Below are positions 26,876 to 35,025 of a stretch of 41,919 nt of DNA, piece by piece. The notes under the pieces were generated by a model, which searched no databases, was not told the DNA's origin, and saw only the letters and a program-made list of their open reading frames with translations. The position numbers and the translations under genes are program-made. The stretch spans positions 1 through 41,919 of the forward strand of contig JASHRN010000021.1 in the NCBI GenBank assembly GCA_030037335.1, written 5' to 3'. The first letter of the stretch is position 1, and every line of letters starts with the position of its first letter. This stretch comes from Candidatus Acidiferrales bacterium. Its GTDB lineage: Bacteria > Acidobacteriota > Terriglobia > Acidiferrales > UBA7541.

Positions 26876-29341
26876 ATGAACACATTACTCCAAGACCTGC
26901 GTTACGCCTTGCGCCTCCTGCGCAAATCGCCCGGCTTCGCCGCCGTCGCCGTCCTCACCCTCACCCTCGGCATTGGTGCTACGTCAGCGATTTTCACCGT
27001 CGTGAATCAGGTTGTTTTGAAGCCGCTGCCGTACCCGCATTCCGACCGCATCGTCGTTCTGGTGCAGCGTGAGGGTCCCAACCCGGACTACCCTAATATC
27101 TCTATTCCGGAATACGTGATGTGGCGCGGCGAGGCGCGAATCCTTGAGGACGTCGTGGCCACGGGGTCCGCACTGCCAGTCAACCTGCTGGGAGGCGAAC
27201 ACCCCTCGCAACTCCAAGCGCAGCGCGTAACTGCAAACTTCTGGTCGATGTCCGGGTATCGCGTGGCCATGGGCCGCGCATTCACAGCCAAGGAGGATGT
27301 TCCTGGAGGGCCGCCGGTCGCTGTGATCAGCCACGGGCTGTGGCGGCGGTTCGGTTCAGATCCGCACATCGTCGGTAAGGTCCTCGATCTCGACGGCACC
27401 GCCTCTACAGTGATAGGGGTCCTCTCGCCTCGCCCTCTAATTGACGCTGGGACCGCGATAGATGCCTATCTCCCGCTGCAGCTCAACCTGAACAGCGAGG
27501 ATCAGGCAAATCCTTATTTAGCGTGGGCACGATTGAAGCCGGGAGTCACTGTGGCGCATGCCGACGCGGCGCTGAAGCTGGCCACCGACCAATTCCGGCG
27601 CCGGTATCCCAACGTGCTCGACCCAGGCGCTGTCTTTGCGGCAGTGCCGGTCAAGGACCTGTTCGCCGCTAGCGTCAAGAAATCGCTGCTGCTCTTCCTC
27701 GGCGCAGTTGGCTTCGTGCTGCTGATTGCTTGTGCCAACGTCGCGAATCTCTTGTTGGGGCGGGCGACGGGAAGGCAACGCGAAATCGCCGTCCGTGTGG
27801 CGTTGGGCGCAAGCCGGAGTAGGATTATCCAGCAAATCCTCGCCGAAAGCGTGTTCTTGTCGCTTGTAGGAGGCGCGGTAGGCCTCGCCGTCGGCTACGC
27901 GGGCGTGCGGGCGCTGCTGGCTATCAATCCCGGCCAGCTTCCCTGGGTTGGATTGCACGGACAAGCGGTCACGCTCGACTGGCGCGTGCTTCTATTTGCG
28001 CTAGGAATTTCCGCGCTCACCGGCACGCTGGCTGGATTGATTCCCGCAATGAGGGCCTCGCATACCAACCTGGCAGAGGCGATGAAGGAAAGCGGCTCGC
28101 GAGCCGGAGTTGGCATGCGGCAGAACAAGACGCGGTCGCTGCTCGTAGTAATGGAGATGGCGCTGGCGTTGGTTTTGCTGGCTGGCGCGGGCTTGCTCAT
28201 CCGCACATTCCAGGATCTGCGAAGCGTGAAGCCGGGCTTCGACACGCGCAACATCCTCACCATGGACATGTCGCTAACGGACGCGCGGTTCGCCAAGACG
28301 GCTGCCGTGGCGGAACTGGTGCGCGACGGGGAGCAACGATTGGACAGCTTGCCCGGCGTCGAGGTCGCGGCGGCGAGTTGCTGTTTGCCTCCCGCGTGGG
28401 CCTACGCCAGCTTCCCGTATAACATCGAAGGCCGTGCTCCGACCGTTGGCGAGTGGTCGGGTAACGCGGAGTGGCGCAGCGTTTCTCCCGGATTTTTCCA
28501 GGCGTTCGGCATACCGTTGCTGCGGGGACGCGACTTCACCATAAACGATTCCGGCTCGTCGCCGCCTGTCATTATCATCAACGAGGCGATGGTCAAACAG
28601 TATTGGCGGAACGGCGGGGAATTGGGAGCCCGCATAACGATTGGGAAAGACATAGGTCCGCCATGGGCCGACCATCCGCGGGAGATCGTGGGAGTGGTTG
28701 GCGACGTACGCGACAACGGAGTGAACACCGAACCCGTCCCCGCCGTCTACGTGCCCATGGCGCAGGTGAGTGACGCGTTGAACGAGACGGCCAATGCCAT
28801 CCAGCCGCTGGCCTGGGTCATTCGCACGCGCGTCGCGCCGCTCTCCCTGAACCGCGAGATCCAGAAGCAGCTCCGCATAGCGAGCGGAGGTTTGCCCGTC
28901 GGTCGCGTGCAAACGATGGAGCAGGTCATGGCACAGTCCATCGAGCAAAACAGCTTCAACATGACTCTGCTCGTCACTTTCGCGGCTTTGGCGCTGCTGC
29001 TGGCCGCAGTGGGCATTTACGGTGTTTTGGCGTACTCAGTCCAGCAGCAGACGCAGGAAATTGGAATTCGCATGGCCCTCGGGGCGCAGCAGCGGGATAT
29101 TCGCCTGTTGGTCTTGGGCCAAGGAACGAAGCTCGCGCTGATTGGAGTGGCGATTGGAATTGCTGCTGCTTTTGGGCTGACGCGGTTCTTGTCGAGCGAG
29201 GTCTATGGCGTCAAGGTGACTGATCCTCTGACGTTCGTGGGCGTCGCGATTCTGCTTACGCTTGTCGCGCTCGCTGCCTGCTACATTCCTGCGCGCCGCG
29301 CGATGCGTCTCGATCCCATGGTCGCCCTTCGCCATGAATGA
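26876..29341 (+). CDS. MacB-like ABC permease of the acidobacterial orphan (ADOP) type
   Basis: An 821-residue protein with two FtsX/MacB permease units in one chain. The N-terminus LLQDLRYALRLLRKSPGFA with VLTLTLGIGATSAIFTVVN is typical of ADOP, the duplicated orphan permeases that are numerous in Acidobacteria and lack an adjacent ATPase. Each unit has a MacB periplasmic domain (about residues 50-240 and 480-690) and an FtsX bundle (about 275-420 and 700-815; GRATGRQREIAVRVALGASR and QQTQEIGIRMALGAQQRDIR are the paired cytoplasmic motifs). No ABC ATPase is nearby. It separates two M16 genes that normally stand together and is bordered by dispersed repeats, so it looks inserted. Transport substrate unknown. 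Confidence 0.93.
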   Translation: MNTLLQDLRYALRLLRKSPGFAAVAVLTLTLGIGATSAIFTVVNQVVLKPLPYPHSDRIVVLVQREGPNPDYPNISIPEYVMWRGEARILEDVVATGSALPVNLLGGEHPSQLQAQRVTANFWSMSGYRVAMGRAFTAKEDVPGGPPVAVISHGLWRRFGSDPHIVGKVLDLDGTASTVIGVLSPRPLIDAGTAIDAYLPLQLNLNSEDQANPYLAWARLKPGVTVAHADAALKLATDQFRRRYPNVLDPGAVFAAVPVKDLFAASVKKSLLLFLGAVGFVLLIACANVANLLLGRATGRQREIAVRVALGASRSRIIQQILAESVFLSLVGGAVGLAVGYAGVRALLAINPGQLPWVGLHGQAVTLDWRVLLFALGISALTGTLAGLIPAMRASHTNLAEAMKESGSRAGVGMRQNKTRSLLVVMEMALALVLLAGAGLLIRTFQDLRSVKPGFDTRNILTMDMSLTDARFAKTAAVAELVRDGEQRLDSLPGVEVAAASCCLPPAWAYASFPYNIEGRAPTVGEWSGNAEWRSVSPGFFQAFGIPLLRGRDFTINDSGSSPPVIIINEAMVKQYWRNGGELGARITIGKDIGPPWADHPREIVGVVGDVRDNGVNTEPVPAVYVPMAQVSDALNETANAIQPLAWVIRTRVAPLSLNREIQKQLRIASGGLPVGRVQTMEQVMAQSIEQNSFNMTLLVTFAALALLLAAVGIYGVLAYSVQQQTQEIGIRMALGAQQRDIRLLVLGQGTKLALIGVAIGIAAAFGLTRFLSSEVYGVKVTDPLTFVGVAILLTLVALAACYIPARRAMRLDPMVALRHE

Positions 29342-29657
29342 CCTTCTTCATTGTCATTCTGAGGAGCGCGTTATGCGACGAAGAATCTCGCCTCGGGATT
29401 GGCTTCTCGCGGGGCGGCGAGCGCAAATTGTAGGGGCTGACATGTTCTGTCGGCCCGCTAATGAACGGTGGAGCTAAAGAAGCTTTTCGGTTCGCGAAAA
29501 TGCCGGGCTGCGAGGTCTATGAGCCAAGGCTATTCGTAGCGGCCCAGCAAGCCTTTGTAGGGGTCGACATGTTCTGTCGGCCCGATAAGGAAGCACCTAT
29601 TTGTGCTAAACGGACTAACGACAGTCTGAAATCAAGCATTCAACAGAAAGGAATTCA
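29342..29657. other. Intergenic region with dispersed repeats
   Basis: About 315 bases after the permease. A family A half element begins at 29353 (TCATTCTGAGGAGC ... GAAGAATCTCGCC), and two family B hairpins are at 29433-29456 and 29561-29583. No gene is supported. Confidence 0.55.
29433..29583 (+). repeat. Two family B hairpins with G-U tolerant stems
   Basis: GGGCTGACA/TGTCGGCCC (29434-29442 and 29448-29456) and GGGTCGACA/TGTCGGCCC (29561-29569 and 29575-29583). The 3' arms are identical while the 5' arms differ, and each difference makes a G-U pair instead of a break. Both have a five-base loop, TGTTC, and a preceding TTGTAG. Confidence 0.65.
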
Positions 29658-31034
29658 ATGAGCGCAGTTTCCCATCCTCCAATTCCCGTCGCACCTCCCG
29701 CTCTCGGTCCTGAGCGCGCCGTTGCGTGGCCGCCGCGCACCGTCCGTATGCTCTCCAATGGAATGCAAGTCGTGCTCGTCGAGCAACGCACATATCCAAA
29801 AATCGGCGTGGAATTATTCTTTCGCTCCGGCAACGCCCTCGTCGCGCGCACCTCGCCCGACGTCCCCGAATTAACCTCCCGCGTTATTCGCACCGGCACA
29901 ACTTCGCGCACCAGCCGCCAGATCGAAGAGGATTTGCGCCGCATGGGCGCGAGCCTCGGCACCATGGCCGGCGCCGATTCCAGCGCTATCGCAATTTCGG
30001 GACTCTCGGAATTCGCCGAACCAATTCTCACGATGATCGCTGATCTCGCGCAGCATGCATCGTTTCCCGCCGCGGAATTCGAGCGCGAACGCCGCCAGCG
30101 CGTCGAGGAACTGAAAATCGAGCGCACCACTCCCAATTTTCTCGCCAGCGAACGCTTCCGTCGCATCCTTTTTGCGGATCATCCTTATGCCATCGTCGCT
30201 CCAACCGAAGCGCAGCTCGAGTCCTACAAAGTCGACAATCTCGCCAACTTCTATCGCCAGAATTACGTTCCATCGAACGCGCTTCTGATTGCCGTCGGCG
30301 ATTTTTCAACTCCCGCCATGCTGGACCTGATCGAGAAAACTTTCGGTCCGTGGAAGTCCGGCGCTGCACCGGCGTTTGCGGCGGATCTGAAATCTCCCAC
30401 GCACGGCCGCACCGTAAACCTGGTTCATTTGCCCGGTGCTGTGCAAACAGAAATTCTGCTTGGCAACCTCTCGATTAACCGCCAGAGCCCGGACTGGCAT
30501 CGCGCCGCTCTCGCCAATACGATTTTCGGCGGCGCGTTCAATTCGCGCCTCATCGCCAATATCCGCGAGCAAAAGGGCTACACCTACAGTCCGCGCAGCG
30601 GGTTTCATCCCCTCCGGCACGCTGGATATTTCAGTGTGCATGCCGCCGTGCGCAATGACGTTGTCGCTGCCACGCTCACCGAAGTATTTTATGAACTCGA
30701 CCGCATGCGCTCACTTCCGGTAAGCGATTCCGAGCTGAGCGACGCAATCAATTATTTGTGCGGAACGTTTTCTCTCGGCATCGCCACGCAGGATGGATTG
30801 CTCAGCCAGCTTTCCACTGTGTATCTCGACCGTTTGCCGGAAAACTATCTGGAATCTTTCCGCGACAAAATCCGCGCGCTAACTACTGCTGATATTCTGG
30901 CCGCTGCGCGCCACTACTTCGATTCGCCCAACGCGCGCATCGTCATCGTCGGCGACCGCACCCACGTCGAACCGCAAGCGATACTTTTCGGTGACGTAAA
31001 AGTATGGGATACTCTCGGCCATGAACTTAACTGA
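29658..31034 (+). CDS. M16 peptidase-like subunit without zinc motif, with R/Y motif
   Basis: A 458-residue M16 protein. In place of HxxEH it has PELTSRV (about residues 70-76), so it cannot bind the catalytic zinc. Its C-terminal half does contain the full substrate-binding motif FNSRLIANIREQKGYTY (R297, Y308, Y310). It therefore complements the upstream M16 protein, which has zinc ligands but no R/Y motif. By analogy with mitochondrial processing peptidase and bacterial two-subunit M16 enzymes, the two should form one active heterodimer. The ATG at 29658 follows AAAGGA. A 3.1 kb block with the ADOP permease separates the pair. The stop overlaps the next gene's start region by 14 bases. Confidence 0.92.
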   Translation: MSAVSHPPIPVAPPALGPERAVAWPPRTVRMLSNGMQVVLVEQRTYPKIGVELFFRSGNALVARTSPDVPELTSRVIRTGTTSRTSRQIEEDLRRMGASLGTMAGADSSAIAISGLSEFAEPILTMIADLAQHASFPAAEFERERRQRVEELKIERTTPNFLASERFRRILFADHPYAIVAPTEAQLESYKVDNLANFYRQNYVPSNALLIAVGDFSTPAMLDLIEKTFGPWKSGAAPAFAADLKSPTHGRTVNLVHLPGAVQTEILLGNLSINRQSPDWHRAALANTIFGGAFNSRLIANIREQKGYTYSPRSGFHPLRHAGYFSVHAAVRNDVVAATLTEVFYELDRMRSLPVSDSELSDAINYLCGTFSLGIATQDGLLSQLSTVYLDRLPENYLESFRDKIRALTTADILAAARHYFDSPNARIVIVGDRTHVEPQAILFGDVKVWDTLGHELN

Positions 31035-31422
31035 ACGCGAAGAGGGGCAATGGGACAGCCTGGCAGCTGACAAACCGGAGCACCGGCGCGGTTTTCGCCG
31101 TTTCATGCTGGCCTATCAGTACCACGTCATGTTCGCGTCGCTCGCCATGGGCTTTGTACTCGTGGGAGCCTACAAACTGTCTGCGGGTCATTGGTTTTTC
31201 TCCCGGCTGATTCTGTTGCTCGTGCTCTTGGCGTTCACCCCGGCTGCCATCGTAACTTTCGTTCACATGCGCGAGATTGGTCCGTTCTTGTTCTGGACCG
31301 CGAGCAACCGCGAGTGGACCACACGTCGGCCGAGAAAAACCGAGAGAGCAGAGCTGACAATTCTATGTGTCCTTTGGCTGTTAATTTTTCTATTTGTTGC
31401 ATACGTGGTGTTCCGCCGATGA
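31021..31422 (+). CDS. Small membrane protein of unknown function
   Basis: A 133-residue protein with three predicted membrane helices (about residues 35-54 HVMFASLAMGFVLVGAYKLS, 59-83, and 112-131). The N-terminal 30 residues are polar and charged, and a basic loop (TTRRPRKTERAE) lies between helices two and three. I recognise no family. The ATG lies 14 bases inside the end of the second M16 gene and the stop overlaps the next start (ATGA, 31419-31422), so the three genes are translated together. Confidence 0.72.
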   Translation: MNLTEREEGQWDSLAADKPEHRRGFRRFMLAYQYHVMFASLAMGFVLVGAYKLSAGHWFFSRLILLLVLLAFTPAAIVTFVHMREIGPFLFWTASNREWTTRRPRKTERAELTILCVLWLLIFLFVAYVVFRR

Positions 31423-31735
31423 ATCGCTTACGAGTGGTTAGGATTTGTATCACGCTTTCGCTAGCTCTGTTTCTGGCTCTCCTTTTGCGACGGCCAAGAA
31501 AAAACTGCCCGCGCATCCGTTCGACTTGAACATGGCGACGCTCTCGCAGTTGGAAGAACTTCCCGGCGTGGGTGCGGTGACTGCGCAGAAAATCCTCGAT
31601 TTTCGCCAGAAAAGCGGCCCATTCAAAAGCGTAACGGACCTTCTTGCTGTTCCACGCATCTCGAAAGCGCGCTTCGCCAAAATCAAGCCCTACGTTTACG
31701 TCAAGCCGCCGCAGGCTCAGAAGAAAAAACCGTAG
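31419..31735 (+). pseudogene. ComEA-like helix-hairpin-helix protein, apparently frameshifted
   Basis: The DNA-binding part (FDLNMATLSQLEELPGVGAV, TAQKILDFRQKSGPF, DLLAVPRISKARFAKIKPYV) is a ComEA-type double helix-hairpin-helix. In its own frame it has only a poor TTG start (31445). The ATG at 31419, which overlaps the previous stop, begins a good signal peptide in another frame (NRLRVVRICITLSLALFLAL). Adding one C in the CTCCTTTT run near 31482 would join both frames as ...LALPFATAKKKLPAHPFDLN, a normal secreted ComEA-like protein of about 105 residues. Either a real one-base deletion or a sequencing error is possible. Intact relatives bind DNA outside the cell membrane. Confidence 0.7.
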
Positions 31736-31768
31736 AGCAACAGCTACGCAATTCCGCGGCCCTCGAAA

Positions 31769-32968
31769 TCAGAATTGCTGGTGCGAGGACTTTCTGCTGG
31801 TGAGCGCGAGTGGCACTTGCTCGGCGATTTCGAGGCCGTAGCCTTCGAGCGCGGCCAGCTTGCGCGGGTGATTTGTAAGCACGCGGATTTTCTTCAGCCC
31901 CAAATCGATGAGAATTTGCGAGCCTACGCCGCTTTCCCGCCAGACCTGCCGCTGGCGGTTCAAATCCTGATCGATTTCTCCGCGTTCGTGGTAAAGCACG
32001 CGCGGCAGCGCTTCGCCTTCACTTGCTTGCAATGCAATACGAAAGCCGCGGCCCGCGTGATGCAGATAAACCAGGACGCCGCGGTTTTCGTGCGCGATTG
32101 CTTCGAGCGAGCAGTCGACGATTTGACGGCAATCGCACGCCAGCGAACCAAAAACATCCCCGGTAAGGCAGTGCGAATGCACGCGAACGAGCGGAGGCAC
32201 ATCTCCGTTTAGCTCTCCGCGCCCCAATTCACCACGAACAAGCGCGACGTGCTGCTCGCCGTCGGTTTCGCTGGAATATGCCAGCATGCGAAATTCACCG
32301 AACGGAGTCGGGAGCGTCGATTCCGCGATGCGCTTGACGTATCGCTCATGTTTCATGCGGTAGCGAATCAATTCGGCGACGGTGAGAAGTTTCAAATCGT
32401 GGCGCTTGCAGAATTCACCCAACTGCGGCAGGCGTGCCATGGTGCCGTCGTCATTCATGATTTCGCAGATCACTCCGGCCGGTTCAAGCTCCGCGATGCG
32501 CGCCAAATCTACTGATGCTTCTGTCTGACCGGCGCGAACCAGCACGCCGCCGCGCCGCGCGCGCAGAGGAAAAATGTGGCCGGGACGCCCGAGATCCTCG
32601 GGACGCGCGTTCGGATCGACGGCGGTGAGAATCGTGGTAGCGCGATCGGAGGCGCTGATTCCGGTAGTAGTGCCTCGGCGCGCGTCGATCGATTCGCAAA
32701 ATGGAGTGCCAAAAGCGGAAGTGTTGCGCTGCGACATTGGCGTGAGGCTCAGCGCATCGCAACGCTGCTCGGTGAGCGCCAGGCAGATGAGGCCGCGGCC
32801 TTCCTTGGCCATGAAATTGACGGCTTCGGGGGAGATTTTTTCGGCGGCCATGGTGAGGTCGCCTTCATTTTCGCGGTCCTCGTCGTCGACCAGCACGATC
32901 ATGCGTCCCTGGCGAATGTCTTCGATGGCCTCTTCGACGGTGGCAAATGCCGGCTTGGAATCGCTCAT
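31769..32968 (-). CDS. ribBA: RibBA: DHBP synthase / GTP cyclohydrolase II-like
   Basis: A 399-residue two-domain riboflavin protein. Residues 1-205 are 3,4-dihydroxy-2-butanone-4-phosphate synthase, with the intact active-site loop [11 protein letters not shown] (28-38), RGTTTGIS and RPGHIFPL. Residues 210-395 are GTP cyclohydrolase II-like. The zinc cysteines C267, C278 and C280 are all present ([14 protein letters not shown]), and [18 protein letters not shown] is normal. However, the usual HSECLTGD reads HSHCLTGD, and RQEGRGIGL reads HHAGRGFRI. The region after it is also rearranged compared with E. coli RibA. The second activity may therefore be altered. The gene is alone; no FMN riboswitch is seen upstream. 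Confidence 0.9.
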   Translation of the reverse strand: MSDSKPAFATVEEAIEDIRQGRMIVLVDDEDRENEGDLTMAAEKISPEAVNFMAKEGRGLICLALTEQRCDALSLTPMSQRNTSAFGTPFCESIDARRGTTTGISASDRATTILTAVDPNARPEDLGRPGHIFPLRARRGGVLVRAGQTEASVDLARIAELEPAGVICEIMNDDGTMARLPQLGEFCKRHDLKLLTVAELIRYRMKHERYVKRIAESTLPTPFGEFRMLAYSSETDGEQHVALVRGELGRGELNGDVPPLVRVHSHCLTGDVFGSLACDCRQIVDCSLEAIAHENRGVLVYLHHAGRGFRIALQASEGEALPRVLYHERGEIDQDLNRQRQVWRESGVGSQILIDLGLKKIRVLTNHPRKLAALEGYGLEIAEQVPLALTSRKSSHQQF

Positions 32969-33379
32969 GGGGTTGCAGATTCTCCTGCCGAATAGGTTAG
33001 CACACTAAACTGCATCCCCGCCGACTCCAAGCTTCTCAGCTTGTCATTCCGAGCGAGGATGCGACGAGTATCCGACGAGGAACCTGCCGTCGCCTTTGTA
33101 GCGCAGAGCTTCGCGCCCTTCGCGAAGTTCTACGGTTTTTCTCGCTCGCCACTCGTCACTGCCCCTTATGTCATTCCGAACCGGCCGCACTCGGCCGTGT
33201 GAGGCTTGCCCGCCGCAGGAGGGAATCTGCTGTTGTTTTTGCCTTGTTTTCTTTTGTCATCCTGAGCGAAGCGAAGGACCTCGCCTCGATGCTTTTGGTT
33301 CTCGTAGTGACGGTGCCCCATCCTCCGCGCCCGTTCGGCGGCCGAACAGTGAACATGAGACCCCATCAGCGGTGGCGCT
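32969..33379. other. Intergenic region with dispersed repeats
   Basis: About 410 bases between RibBA and the SIR2 cassette. Family A copies begin at about 33042 (TCATTCCGAGCG), 33170 (TCATTCCGAACC, with GGCCGCACTCGGCC inside and a GGAATCTGCTGTTG tail) and 33258 (TCATCCTGAGCG). A GTAG-type stretch with TTCGCG repeats is near 33097. No gene is supported. Confidence 0.55.
33170..33236 (+). repeat. Dispersed repeat, half element (family A)
   Basis: Starts TCATTCCGAACCGGCCGCAC and ends GGGAATCTGCTGTTG. The tail is the same as that of the copy at 7711-7794 (GGAATCTGCTGTTG), showing that copies share both ends but vary inside. Confidence 0.6.
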
Positions 33380-33604
33380 CTATCGGCCCCGAGTTTTCGA
33401 CTTTCGTCCGCCCTTCTTCTTTGCCTGATGAACAGTTGTTTTGACCGTATCCGGTGTCGTTCCAAGTATCGCGGCAATCTCCGCATTCTGAAAGCCGCAC
33501 GCCTTCAGAAGGGTTATCTTTTCGGACTGCCCGCACTCTCTTATGTCTCTTAACAAGAGCCCAATCAGAACCTTTGCAATCCTTTCCAGGCCCTCGGCTA
33601 ACGC
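33380..33604 (-). CDS. Small sigma-70 region 4-like HTH protein (start unclear)
   Basis: Read directly from the minus strand, the open frame encodes about 75 residues. After LAEGLERIAKVLIGLLLRDI comes KITLLKACGFQNAEIAAILG and TTPDTVKTTVHQAKKK, a textbook helix-turn-helix like sigma-70 region 4, with a basic tail (KGGRKSKTRGR). There is no ATG or GTG: the only common start is TTG at 33556, which would cut off the N-terminal helix and leave 58 residues. The frame begins at a stop at 33605-33607 and overlaps the end of the SIR2-like gene. A -1 slip at the SIR2 stop would fuse them. Codons AGA, AGG and ATA are frequent, unlike the neighbours. Probably the third gene of the cassette. Confidence 0.62.
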   Translation of the reverse strand, partial: ALAEGLERIAKVLIGLLLRDIRECGQSEKITLLKACGFQNAEIAAILGTTPDTVKTTVHQAKKKGGRKSKTRGR

Positions 33605-34602
33605 CTACCTCTTAAAAGCTTGTGCCATTTTCTTCTGACTCTCGTTCTATCCACTAGAATTTCTACGTTGAGAGGGCTGTCGCGTTGCTTCCGCACGCTT
33701 ACTGCGTGCCCGAGCATCCCCGTCAAATGAAAATCTGTGTCTACGAGCGAGCACCCGATCACAACGACAATTTCGGCTTCCAGCACAGCCTGGTAGGCGC
33801 GCTGCCAGAGGTTTTGCCAGTGGCTATGTTTGAAGAATTTGCCGTAAATGGGCGGTATAATCTGGCGGATAAAACCGCTGCGCTCGTTCTTGCGACCTTC
33901 ATCGATCGCTATCCGGGTTGGTTTTGACTCAAATACGTGAGCGAGGTTCGCGTACGATCCACGTACGAGCCAGTTAACCGAGCCATGTAGCTTCAGTAGC
34001 TCGACGCCTGAGAGCCTCGCAGACGCAGCTGGTTTGGGCCCTCCCCAAAGGAGTTTGTTGCTCCCGCCGGCAATGCAATAGCCTTTTCCAGGCGCCCAGC
34101 CAGAGCGAATTAAGGCCGCATCGAGGACAGTGTCATAATTTAGGGTGATGATTCGGTCGGAGGGTTCCAGCCGACGGACCACGGACGAATAGAGGTTCTG
34201 AGCGTCAGCATGGGAGGCGATCTCGCCGAGTATGCCAAAAGTGAGAAAAAGGAAATCTTCGATTTCCGTTCTGGCACCAGCCTTGCGACGCCGACCCGCC
34301 CCTTTTGCGTAGATGCCAGGGAAATCCTTTGACACGTACAGGAGGCTAAAGGCAGTCTCCATTGGCAGGGGCCACCTCCCGCGCGTCGGGAACTCTTCCG
34401 TCAGCGTTGTTTTAAGTCGCGCGTACCTCGAACGGTATTTTGCCTCAAGTGCCCGTGTGAAGTTTTCGACAATAGGGGAAAAATCGCCGTTCAGCGGAGG
34501 CTTTATGCGTTTGCCGTTGATAAGGACGTGACGAACAGCCCCCCTCGTGGCTCCCGCGCCTAAAATGAAAACCGTCTTTCTGGATTTTCCGGCCCAGTAC
34601 AT
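33598..34602 (-). CDS. SIR2-like (predicted NAD-hydrolysing) protein
   Basis: A 334-residue protein of the SIR2-like Rossmann group found in many anti-phage systems. The NAD-binding loop is VFILGAGATRGA (residues 11-22). ITLNYDTVLDAAL has the conserved Asn-Tyr-Asp, LLKLHGSVNW the catalytic-type His, and VVVIGCSLVDTDFHL the C-terminal half of the NAD fold. These are the marks of active NADases such as those in Thoeris-, DSR- and short-Argonaute-type systems; the histone-deacetylase zinc cysteines of true sirtuins are absent. It has no attached sensor domain. It lies 8 bases after a winged-helix gene and runs into the small HTH gene. NADase action and defence are inference. Confidence 0.82.
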   Translation of the reverse strand: MYWAGKSRKTVFILGAGATRGAVRHVLINGKRIKPPLNGDFSPIVENFTRALEAKYRSRYARLKTTLTEEFPTRGRWPLPMETAFSLLYVSKDFPGIYAKGAGRRRKAGARTEIEDFLFLTFGILGEIASHADAQNLYSSVVRRLEPSDRIITLNYDTVLDAALIRSGWAPGKGYCIAGGSNKLLWGGPKPAASARLSGVELLKLHGSVNWLVRGSYANLAHVFESKPTRIAIDEGRKNERSGFIRQIIPPIYGKFFKHSHWQNLWQRAYQAVLEAEIVVVIGCSLVDTDFHLTGMLGHAVSVRKQRDSPLNVEILVDRTRVRRKWHKLLRGRR

Positions 34603-34610
34603 TGAGCGCT

Positions 34611-34916
34611 CTATTCGCTCCCAACAGCGGGATCACCTTTTGCGAGCGGGTAGATACGTAGATACCGTGCGCCCTTAGCGCTCTCAATTAAGAACACAAT
34701 CCCGTGCTCTCGCCATCTTGCAAGCGTTCGGCTTAGGTTGCCAGCGTCAAGCTGAGCCTTCTTGGCGATATCAGTCAGACTATTCGAGCCATCGCACAGA
34801 TTGAATGCCTTGAGCTGCTTGCTGCCGTCGCCGATGATTCGCCGGACTTGGCTCGGGGGAATTGCGCTTCGCCCGAGTATTTCGAGAAGACAGGGCAAGA
34901 ATTCGTTAATTTCCAT
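34611..34916 (-). CDS. Winged-helix (MarR-like) DNA-binding protein
   Basis: A 101-residue protein and the first gene of the SIR2 cassette. Residues 1-32 form a helical head (EINEFLPCLLEILGRSAIPP). Residues 35-95 are a winged helix: LKAFNLCDGSNSLTDIAKKA, QLDAGNLSRTLARWREHGIV as the recognition helix, and a two-strand wing (VFLIESAKGARYLRIYPL). It is likely a transcription regulator of its own operon or a DNA-binding subunit of the system. GAGGTG lies four bases before the ATG at 34916, a good ribosome site. The stop is 8 bases before the SIR2-like start. No ligand-binding residues are evident. Confidence 0.8.
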   Translation of the reverse strand: MEINEFLPCLLEILGRSAIPPSQVRRIIGDGSKQLKAFNLCDGSNSLTDIAKKAQLDAGNLSRTLARWREHGIVFLIESAKGARYLRIYPLAKGDPAVGSE

Positions 34917-35025
34917 CGCTCACCTCGGGATCTGGGATCGAGTCGCGCCGTAGAGTAACACAGTCGATAATCATCCAGATAGTTCACGACTCTGATGGGC
35001 GCGTCGAAAACATACGGAATCTCGT

